This document shows positions 7,383 to 13,587 of a DNA stretch of 32,974 nt, piece after piece (positions within the stretch are counted from its first letter, which is position 1; every line of letters starts with the position of its first letter). The stretch lies in the NCBI GenBank assembly GCA_964406375.1, contig CAYORM010000033.1, forward strand, positions 1 to 32,974, read 5' to 3'. This DNA comes from CAYORM01 sp964406375 (GTDB taxonomy: Bacteria; Pseudomonadota; Alphaproteobacteria; DSM-16000; Inquilinaceae). The notes under the pieces are model-generated. The model saw only the letters and a program-made list of their open reading frames with translations. It made no database searches and had not been told where the DNA came from. The position numbers and the translations under genes were made by a program.

Positions 7383-8513
7383 TCAGCCGCCCTGCATGAT
7401 CTCGTCGAACCGGGCGAACCACTCCGCCTCGTGCTCGACGAGGATCGGGGTCGGCACGCTCAAGAGGCGCGCGAAATCCTCCTCGGTCGTCGGATAGGCG
7501 GGATCGCCCGCCAGATCCTCCGGCGGGGTCACGCCGGGGCGCATCGGCGGCAGGCCGAGCGCGTTGCACCACACCTGCTGCCCCTCCAGCGACAGCGCGT
7601 AATCGACGTAGCGCTTCGCCCAGTAGAGCTCGTTCTCCGGCAGACCCTTGGGGATCCACAGCCCGTCAGTGTCAACCTTGCAGCCCTCGCGCGGCACGGT
7701 CCAGGAGACCGGCACGCCGTTCATCTTCGCCTCGCGGGCGTTGGAGATGATGGTGCAGGCGACGTCGATCTCGCCGTTCTGGAACCAGGCGGTGAAGTCC
7801 GGATCCTCGCCGAGCAGCGGCTGCTGCTCGCGCAGCTTGCGGATGAACTCCCAGGCCGGCTCCATGTTGTCCGGGATGTCCGCCAGCGAGCCGCCGCCGG
7901 CCACCTGGGCCACCGGATGGAAGCCGATGCCGTCGTCATAGAGCGCGATGCGGCCACGGAACTTCGGATCGAGCAGCACCTGCCAGCTCTCGGGCGGGCC
8001 GTCCGGAAACGCCTCATCGCGATAGGCGAGCACATAGACATAGCTGTAGGTGTTGACGATCGGCACCCCGTCGACGCCGACCGGCCGCGCCGCCGGAAGC
8101 AGCCCCTCGAGATTGGGCAGATCCGACAGATCCTCGCACACCCCGCGCAGCGCCGATTTGGTCGCGTTGGTCGTGGTGTCCCAGTTGACGTGGATCGGCG
8201 GCACCCGCCCCTGCGCGACAGCGGCCCAGATGCGCGGCTGGATCTCGTTGTCCTCGGTCAGATCATGCCGCACGGCGATGCCGGTCATCTCCGAGAACGG
8301 CGTCGACACGCCGGCCTGCAGCGCATCCGACCACACGCCGCCCCAGGCGCGGACGATGAGCTCGGCCGGCTTCTCCGGCTCGTCCTGGCCGAAGGCCAGC
8401 CTCGCCCCCGGCAGCCCGAGGGCGGCACCGGCGCCGAGCCCCGCGCCCACGCCGGCGAGGAAACGGCGGCGCGGCATCCACAGCCGGCCGCGCGGTGTCA
8501 CAGAGCGCGTCAT
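7383..8513 (-). CDS. Periplasmic solute-binding protein, PotD/PotF type, Tat-exported
   Basis: This is the extracytoplasmic binding component of the ABC importer, 376 residues. The N-terminus has a twin-arginine signal, PRRRFLAGVGAG (Arg15-Arg17, Phe18, Leu19), followed by a hydrophobic stretch and a likely cleavage after ARLAFGQ, so it is probably exported folded by the Tat system. The mature part begins ELIVRAWGGVWSDAL and continues with SETGIAV-like and YVYVLAYRDEAF segments typical of the spermidine/putrescine-binding family. A strong ribosome site (GGAGGAGG) precedes the ATG. The ATPase gene ends 51 bp upstream and the permeases follow. The ligand cannot be read from the sequence alone. 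Confidence 0.9.
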   Translation of the reverse strand: MTRSVTPRGRLWMPRRRFLAGVGAGLGAGAALGLPGARLAFGQDEPEKPAELIVRAWGGVWSDALQAGVSTPFSEMTGIAVRHDLTEDNEIQPRIWAAVAQGRVPPIHVNWDTTTNATKSALRGVCEDLSDLPNLEGLLPAARPVGVDGVPIVNTYSYVYVLAYRDEAFPDGPPESWQVLLDPKFRGRIALYDDGIGFHPVAQVAGGGSLADIPDNMEPAWEFIRKLREQQPLLGEDPDFTAWFQNGEIDVACTIISNAREAKMNGVPVSWTVPREGCKVDTDGLWIPKGLPENELYWAKRYVDYALSLEGQQVWCNALGLPPMRPGVTPPEDLAGDPAYPTTEEDFARLLSVPTPILVEHEAEWFARFDEIMQGG

Positions 8514-8564
8514 TGCCTCCTCCTCAGTCTTTCACGACGAAATCACTCACCGCCCGGCGCTGCG

Positions 8565-9767
8565 TCATGCCGGGAAGACCATCAGATCCTCCGACCGCCA
8601 GCCGATCGCGACCGCCGTGCCGGCCGGCAGCGGCGTGGCCGTCCCGGCCGTGTCGAAGACCCGCAGCATCGCCGCCAGCGCCGGGCAATCGACGCCATAG
8701 ACGATGCGGTCGCCCTCGAAGATCGCCTCGGCCACCGTGCCGTGCAACAGGATCGCCGGGCCGGGTTCGGACCCGGCCTCGTCGGCGCCGCCGGCCGGGG
8801 ACGGCGCGAGGCTCAGCCGCTCCGCCCGGATCGCCGCCTCGACGGGGCGGCCGGCGGCATCGGGGCCGAGCGCGGTGCGGCCACGCAGGAGGATCGAGCC
8901 GATGCGCACCACCGCCTCGCCCTCCCCCGCTCTCTCCAGCCGGCCGGACAGGAAATTGGTCACGCCGATGAAGCCGGCGACGAAGCGGTTGGCCGGAACG
9001 CCATAGATCGCCGCGGGCGGCGCGGCCTGCTGGACCCGGCCGTGATCCATGACGATCACCTGGTCGGACATGACGAGCGCCTCGCGCTGGTCATGCGTCA
9101 CATTGATCGTCGTGACGGCCAGCTCCTGCTGGATGCGGCGGAATTCGAGCTGCATGTCCTCGCGCAGCTTGCGGTCGAGCGCGGCGAGCGGCTCGTCGAG
9201 AAGCAGGAGGTCGGGCTCGAAGACGAGGGCGCGGGCGATGGCGACGCGCTGCTGCTGGCCGCCGGACAATTCGTGGATGCGCCGGCCGCCGAAACCGCCG
9301 AGCTGCACGAGCTCCAGATAGCGTTCCACCCGTTCGGGGATGGTCCGCGGGTCATGGCGGCGCATCTTCAGCGGATAGGCGACGTTCTCCGCCGCGGTCA
9401 TGTGCGGGAACAGGGCGAGGCGCTGGAAGACCATGCCGATCGAGCGGCGATAGGGCGGCACCGCACCGACCGGACGGCCGTGGATCTCGATCTCGCCGCC
9501 ATCGGGGGCGATGAAGCCCGCGATCATGCGCAGGACGGTGCTCTTGCCCGATCCGCTGGGACCGAGAATGGTCAGGAAGCGGCCCGGCGCGAGATCGAAG
9601 GAGACGTCATCGACGACGCGATTGCCGCCATAGGATTTCGAGACGCCGCGCAGGCGGACCATCGGCTGTCCGCCGGCGTGCTGCGCCTCCGTCGGCAGCG
9701 CCTGTCCGGATCGTATGCGGGTGGAGCCGGAGCCGTCTGCCGCCGCGCCCGCAACCGGCGCGGTCAC
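8565..9767 (-). CDS. ABC transporter ATP-binding protein, PotA type
   Basis: This is the ATPase subunit of the importer, 400 residues. Walker A is GPSGSGKST at residues 69-77, then the Q loop in GMVFQRLALF, the signature LSGGQQQR, Walker B LLLLDEP, and the H-loop in NVTHDQREAL. A C-terminal TOBE domain (about residues 280-395) is normal for PotA/MalK-type subunits. I use the GTG start at 9767, which has GAGG seven bases upstream. An in-frame ATG at 9662 begins exactly at the conserved VRLRGVSKSYGG and is the alternative. It is first in the order ATPase, binding protein, PotB, PotC, HisD-like. Confidence 0.93.
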   Translation of the reverse strand: MTAPVAGAAADGSGSTRIRSGQALPTEAQHAGGQPMVRLRGVSKSYGGNRVVDDVSFDLAPGRFLTILGPSGSGKSTVLRMIAGFIAPDGGEIEIHGRPVGAVPPYRRSIGMVFQRLALFPHMTAAENVAYPLKMRRHDPRTIPERVERYLELVQLGGFGGRRIHELSGGQQQRVAIARALVFEPDLLLLDEPLAALDRKLREDMQLEFRRIQQELAVTTINVTHDQREALVMSDQVIVMDHGRVQQAAPPAAIYGVPANRFVAGFIGVTNFLSGRLERAGEGEAVVRIGSILLRGRTALGPDAAGRPVEAAIRAERLSLAPSPAGGADEAGSEPGPAILLHGTVAEAIFEGDRIVYGVDCPALAAMLRVFDTAGTATPLPAGTAVAIGWRSEDLMVFPA

Positions 9768-9868
9768 GCCGGACCTCGCCGGCCGGTATCGCTGCTGCGC
9801 CCGCTGCTTCGCGCCGCGCGCCCCTCGCGCTTCACCACCAGATCGTCATCCATCGCTGGAAAGCGGCT

Positions 9869-9898
9869 ACTAAATCCGAGCGGTCGCCGTCACGTCAA
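9869..9898 (-). promoter_or_regulatory. Candidate sigma-70 promoter for the importer operon
   Basis: On the minus strand TTGACG (9893-9898, five of six) and TTTAGT (9869-9874, four of six) are 18 bp apart. A start near 9861 would leave a leader of about 95 bases before the GTG of the ATPase gene. It is the best-matching promoter-like pair in the 217-bp spacer between the tRNA and the operon. It was found by eye; no operator was recognised. Confidence 0.45.
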
Positions 9899-9984
9899 CA
9901 TGGAGATCGGTCGCACCGGAACGGGCCGCAGCCATCGGCCCCGCGGGGCGGGCGTCATATGGGCCGAGGCGCGCTGTCGGAGGG

Positions 9985-10058
9985 TGGAGCGGGTGAGGGG
10001 AATCGAACCCCCGTCGTAAGCTTGGGAAGCTTCTGCTCTACCATTGAGCTACACCCGC
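9985..10058 (-). tRNA. tRNA-Gly (anticodon CCC)
   Basis: On the minus strand the acceptor arms GCGGGTG (10058 down to 10052) and CACCCGC (9995 down to 9989) pair perfectly. The D arm is GCTC/GAGC with loop AATGGTA, the anticodon loop is TTCCCAA giving CCC, and the T arm contains GGTTCGATTCC. The discriminator T and an encoded CCA follow (9988-9985). The anticodon stem pairs four of five, with G-A at the outermost pair. It reads GGG glycine codons. It stands alone between the importer operon and the glutathione-transferase gene. I looked for a second copy of the tRNA 3' end to its left, as would mark an integrated element, and saw none. Confidence 0.95.
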
Positions 10059-10067
10059 GCTGCCCCC

Positions 10068-10096
10068 AATTTCGCCAGGACGCGGCCGTTGCGCAA
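10068..10096 (-). promoter_or_regulatory. Possible tRNA-Gly promoter
   Basis: On the minus strand TTGCGC (10091-10096) and GAAATT (10068-10073) are spaced 17 bp apart, ten bases upstream of the tRNA 5' end. The -35 match is fair and the -10 match is poor. The rest of the spacer up to the glutathione-transferase start at 10240 shows no gene. Confidence 0.25.
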
Positions 10097-10239
10097 GAGG
10101 GAGAATGCGGGAACCCGCCGTGCGGCGGTACGGCCGCGATGCCGGCCCCGATGGCTGGCGGCCCGTGCCGGAAAGCCCCATTTAGCTCTGACGGGCCGCC
10201 GGCCGGCGCCCGCCATCCCGGATTCCTGCCGGAGCTGTC

Positions 10240-10935
10240 ATGATTGAACTTCACACCTGGGCGACGCCGAACGGCTACAAGGTCTCCATCCTGCTCGAGG
10301 AGCTCGGGGTCCCCTATTCCGTGCATGCCGTGGACATCGGCGCCGGCGACCAGTTCAAGCCGGCATTCCTGGCGATCGCGCCGAACAACCGGATCCCCGC
10401 CATCATCGACCGGGACGGCCCGGGCGGCGCGCCCTATTCGCTGTTCGAGAGCGGCGCGATCCTGATGTATCTCGCCGACAAGTACGGCCGCTTCTGGCCG
10501 CAGGAGCATCCGGCACGCTGGGACACGGTGCAGTGGCTGATGTGGCAGATGGGCGGCGTCGGCCCGATGTTCGGCCAGGCTCATCACTTCCGGAACTACG
10601 CGCCGGAGAAGATCCCCTACGCGATCGACCGCTACACCAATGAGGCGGGGCGCCTCTACCGGGTCATGAACACCCGGCTCGGCCAGACGGAATGGCTCGG
10701 CGGCGACAGCTACACGATCGCCGACATCGCGACCTGGCCGTGGACCCGCAGCATCGCGAACCAGGGCCACAGCCTCGAGGACTTCCCCCATGTGAAGCGC
10801 TGGTCAGAGGCGATCGCCGCGCGCCCGGCGGTACAGCGCGGCCTCGACGCGCTGAAGGGGCTGCGCCGCGAGGCGCCGATGGATGACCGCCAGCGCGACA
10901 TCCTGTTCGGCGCGACGCAGTACGCGAAGCGGTGA
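10240..10935 (+). CDS. yfcG: Glutathione S-transferase family, YfcG-type disulfide-bond oxidoreductase
   Basis: This 231-residue protein resembles E. coli YfcG closely through its length: the N-terminal TPNGYKVSILLEELGVPY, then FLAIAPNNRIPAIIDRDG, SLFESGAILMYLADK, the helical-domain LMWQMGGVGPMFGQAHHF, IPYAIDRYTNEAGRLY and DSYTIADIATWPW. YfcG and relatives are Nu-class glutathione transferases with high disulfide reductase activity using glutathione in the cytosol; the TPN segment (residues 9-11) takes the place of a catalytic cysteine. GGAG lies five bases before the ATG. RecR follows on the same strand after a short spacer, so they may be cotranscribed, though no functional link is expected. 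Confidence 0.92.
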   Translation: MIELHTWATPNGYKVSILLEELGVPYSVHAVDIGAGDQFKPAFLAIAPNNRIPAIIDRDGPGGAPYSLFESGAILMYLADKYGRFWPQEHPARWDTVQWLMWQMGGVGPMFGQAHHFRNYAPEKIPYAIDRYTNEAGRLYRVMNTRLGQTEWLGGDSYTIADIATWPWTRSIANQGHSLEDFPHVKRWSEAIAARPAVQRGLDALKGLRREAPMDDRQRDILFGATQYAKR

Positions 10936-10977
10936 GCTGACGGCGGCGGAGCGGCAGCGGTGGACGGACGGGCGCGG

Positions 10978-11592
10978 ATGACGGGGCCGGGCGGGGAGAT
11001 CGCGCGGCTGGCCGAGTTGCTCGCCCGGCTGCCGGGGCTCGGCCCCCGCTCCGCCCGCCGGATCGTCCTTCACCTCCTCGCCCGGCGCGACACCGCGATG
11101 GTGCCGCTGGCCGAGGCGCTGGCCGCCGCCGCCGCCGTGGTGCGGCCCTGTCGGGTGTGTGGCAATCTCGACACCGCCGATCCCTGCACGATCTGCGCCG
11201 ATCCGGCGCGTGAGGCGGGGACGATCTGCGTCGTCGAACAGGTCTCGGACCTCTGGGCGATCGAGCGCAGCCGCGCCTTCCGGGGCCATTATCACGTGCT
11301 CGGCGGCACGCTGTCGGCACTCGGCGGTACCGGGCCGGACGAGCTGCGCATCCCGCAGCTCCTCGCGCGCGCCCGCGAGCCCGCCATCGCCGAGGTGATC
11401 CTCGCCCTCAATGCGACGGTCGACGGGCAGACGACGGCGCACTATCTCGCCGAGCGGCTGGCCGGGCTGGACAGGCCGGCGGGCGGGCTCTCCGTCACCC
11501 GCCTCGCCCATGGCGTGCCGCTGGGGGGCGAGCTCGACTATCTCGATGACGGCACGCTGACGGCGGCGCTCAGGGCCCGCCGCGCGCTCTGA
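10978..11592 (+). CDS. recR: Recombination protein RecR
   Basis: RecR works with RecF/RecO to load RecA on gapped DNA. The 204-residue product has the N-terminal helix-hairpin-helix LARLPGLGPRSARRIVLHLL, the four-cysteine zinc finger CRVCGNLDTADPCTIC, and a Toprim domain with TICVVEQVSDLWAIE, HVLGGTLSALGGTGPDEL and VILALNATVDGQTTAHYL. The ATG at 10978 puts the LPGLG motif at residue 18, as in E. coli RecR. A GTG at 10960 with GGAG seven bases upstream would add six residues and is the alternative. In many bacteria recR sits behind dnaX and ybaB; here it follows a glutathione transferase gene. Confidence 0.95.
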   Translation: MTGPGGEIARLAELLARLPGLGPRSARRIVLHLLARRDTAMVPLAEALAAAAAVVRPCRVCGNLDTADPCTICADPAREAGTICVVEQVSDLWAIERSRAFRGHYHVLGGTLSALGGTGPDELRIPQLLARAREPAIAEVILALNATVDGQTTAHYLAERLAGLDRPAGGLSVTRLAHGVPLGGELDYLDDGTLTAALRARRAL

Positions 11593-11596
11593 CCCC

Positions 11597-11615
11597 GCCG
11601 GCCCAAAAGGCCGGC
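11597..11615. terminator. Hairpin between convergent stops (bidirectional terminator candidate)
   Basis: GCCGGCC (11597-11603) and GGCCGGC (11609-11615) form a perfect 7-bp stem with loop CAAAA. It fills the whole space between the recR stop and the stop of the opposing secreted-protein gene. No U run follows on either strand, so it may act with Rho or as an RNA-end protector. Confidence 0.5.
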
Positions 11616-12158
11616 TCAGAAGACACATTCCCCGGTGACGATATCGAGCGCCGCGGCCGAGCCGGCGAGCGGCAGGGTGTGGTCGATGCCGGTGCCGGCG
11701 ACTTTGAGCCGGACCTCGCCGCCGGCGCGCAGGGCCTCGACGACAGGGGTGAGCTCAGCCGCGCCGCGTGTTTGCGGCGACCATTCGAGCTCGGTCATCC
11801 CTTCGGCCTGGATCACCGTCATCGGCACGGCGGCGTCGAGCGGGGCACCATCGACCACGACCTCCACCGCCAGCCGCGCACCGGGGACGATGCCGTCGGG
11901 CACGCCACCGATCGCGAAGAGAACATAGGGTCCGGGACGGACGAGCGGCGCGTCATCCGCCGCCGGCCCGCCGCAATAGAAGGTGAGCCGGCCGCCATCA
12001 TCGTCCGAGACGCCGGCCCAGACGGTGCCCATCTGGTAACCGGACGCCCAGGCCGGCGCGACGCCCAGCGCCCCGGCCTGGAGTTCCTGCGCCGATGCGG
12101 GGCCCGCGAGGGCGGCGAGAAGACAGGCGATGGCCACCCGTCCTGCGTTGATCATCAT
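11616..12158 (-). CDS. Small secreted protein of unknown function
   Basis: This 180-residue protein has an N-terminal signal peptide (MMINAGRVAIACLLAALAG, likely cut after ASAQ), so it is exported to the periplasm or beyond. The mature part is rich in beta-strand-like alternation, with TFYCGGPAAD in the first half and a final GECVF; these two cysteines could form a disulfide. I do not recognise a family. The ATG at 12158 is chosen because GGAGG lies seven bases upstream; a TTG five codons earlier is less likely. It lies 100 bp after sucB on the same strand, where many alphaproteobacteria carry a small gene between sucB and lpd, but I cannot say whether it is the same gene. The spacer before it holds a 7-bp hairpin. 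Confidence 0.75.
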   Translation of the reverse strand: MMINAGRVAIACLLAALAGPASAQELQAGALGVAPAWASGYQMGTVWAGVSDDDGGRLTFYCGGPAADDAPLVRPGPYVLFAIGGVPDGIVPGARLAVEVVVDGAPLDAAVPMTVIQAEGMTELEWSPQTRGAAELTPVVEALRAGGEVRLKVAGTGIDHTLPLAGSAAALDIVTGECVF

Positions 12159-12175
12159 CGGACGCCTCCGCAATG

Positions 12176-12194
12176 GCCGGGCGAAAGGCCCGGC
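12176..12194 (-). terminator. Hairpin between sucB and the secreted-protein gene
   Basis: GCCGGGC (12176-12182) and GCCCGGC (12188-12194) pair over seven bases with a five-base loop. It follows sucB by 63 bases in the transcript and lies just upstream of the ribosome site of the next gene. No U run follows. It could mark the end of the sucAB message or attenuate readthrough. Confidence 0.4.
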
Positions 12195-12257
12195 GGCCGG
12201 GGTGTGGCGTCCGTGATGACCGGTCTTTGCGGCGCGGCGATGGTCGCGCCTGGGCGG

Positions 12258-13532
12258 TTACGCGTCGAGCAGGATGCGCTGGGGGTCCTCGATGCATTCC
12301 TTGATGCGGACGAGGAAGGTCACCGCCTCGCGCCCGTCGACGATGCGATGGTCATAGCTGAGGGCGAGATACATCATCGGCCGCACCTCGACCCGGCCAC
12401 CGATCGCCACCGGCCGCTCCTGGATCTTGTGCATGCCGAGGATGCCTGACTGCGGCGGGTTGAGGATCGGCGTCGACATCAGCGAGCCGTAGACCCCGCC
12501 ATTGGAGATGGTGAAGGTGCCGCCGGTCAGCTCCGCCATCGTCAGCTTGCCGTCGCGCGCCTTGCGGCCGAGACCGGCGATCGCCGTCTCGATCTCGGCG
12601 AAGGAGAGGGTGTCGCAATCGCGCACCACCGGCACGACGAGCCCCTGCTCGGTGCCGACCGCGACGCCGATGTCGTAGTAGTTCTTGAAGACGATGTCCT
12701 CGCCGTCGATCTCGGCATTCACCGCCGGGATCTCCTTCAGCGCGGTCACGCAGGCCTTCACGAAGAAGGACATGAAGCCGAGCTTCACGCCGTGCCGCTT
12801 CTCGAAGGTCTCCTTGTAACGGCCGCGCAGCGCCATCAGCGCCGACATGTCGACCTCGTTGAAGGTCGTCAGCATCGCCGCTTCGTTCTGCGCCTGCTTC
12901 AGCCGCGTCGCGATCGTCCGCCGCAGCTTCGACATCCGCACCCGCTCCTCGCGGTCACGGCGCGGCCGCGGCGGGCTCTCCGGCCGGACGAAGGCCGGGA
13001 TCTCGACGGTGGCCGCGGATGGTGCCCCGGTCCGCTCCGGCGCAGCCGGCGTCGCGGGCCGGGCTGCGGCGGCGAGCGCGTCCTCCTTCAGGATGCGCCC
13101 ATCCTTGCCGCTGCCGGCGACACCCGCCGGGTCGACACCGGCCTCGGCGAGGATCTTGGCGGCCGAGGGCATCGCCACCGCATCGCGGCGCGCCGCGGCG
13201 CCGCTCTGCTCGGCCGCGGGCGCCGCGGCAGGTGCAGTGGCGGGCTCCGCCGACGGCTTCGCCGGCGCGGCGTCAGGTGCTGCGGCGGGCGCGGCACCGG
13301 CCGCGATCGTCCCGAGCACCGCGCCGACCGCGACATTGGCCCCTTCCTCCGCCAGCACGCTCTCCAGCGTGCCGGCCTCGGTCGCGTTCACCTCGAGCGT
13401 CACCTTGTCGGTCTCGAGCTCGACCAGCGGATCGTCAACGGCCACGGCGTCGCCCGGCTTCTTCAGCCAGCGCGACACGGTCGCCTCCGTCACCGACTCG
13501 CCCAGCGTGGGCACCTTGATCTCGACGCTCAT
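12258..13532 (-). CDS. sucB: 2-oxoglutarate dehydrogenase E2, dihydrolipoyl succinyltransferase
   Basis: This is the E2 core of the 2-oxoglutarate dehydrogenase complex, transferring the succinyl group from E1 to CoA. The 424 residues show one N-terminal lipoyl domain with the lipoylated Lys43 in ELETDKVTLEV, an Ala/Pro-rich linker (about residues 78-115), a peripheral-subunit-binding domain with MPSAAKILAEAGVDP and GSGKDGRILKEDAL, a second linker, and the catalytic domain ending with SYDHRIVDGREAV (His395, Asp399). It lies 55 bp after sucA on the same strand, so the two are surely cotranscribed. The ORF ends in TAA at 12258. E3 is encoded separately at 1822-3255. Confidence 0.97.
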   Translation of the reverse strand: MSVEIKVPTLGESVTEATVSRWLKKPGDAVAVDDPLVELETDKVTLEVNATEAGTLESVLAEEGANVAVGAVLGTIAAGAAPAAAPDAAPAKPSAEPATAPAAAPAAEQSGAAARRDAVAMPSAAKILAEAGVDPAGVAGSGKDGRILKEDALAAAARPATPAAPERTGAPSAATVEIPAFVRPESPPRPRRDREERVRMSKLRRTIATRLKQAQNEAAMLTTFNEVDMSALMALRGRYKETFEKRHGVKLGFMSFFVKACVTALKEIPAVNAEIDGEDIVFKNYYDIGVAVGTEQGLVVPVVRDCDTLSFAEIETAIAGLGRKARDGKLTMAELTGGTFTISNGGVYGSLMSTPILNPPQSGILGMHKIQERPVAIGGRVEVRPMMYLALSYDHRIVDGREAVTFLVRIKECIEDPQRILLDA

Positions 13533-13587
13533 CCTTCGCTCACTCCCGGTCCGGCTTCCGGTGCCCTGCCCTGCTGCGCGATCGGCA

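Noticed and set aside
3256..9984. Genomic island with integrase at tRNA-Gly
   Set aside because: No integrase, transposase or direct repeat of the tRNA 3' end was visible; kept only as a low-interest possibility.
7281..10019. 912-codon plus-strand open frame opposite the importer operon
   Set aside because: It is an antisense shadow of the ATPase, binding-protein and permease genes; it has no family motifs and its composition (many Arg, Asp, His, Gln) is typical of complement frames in GC-rich DNA.
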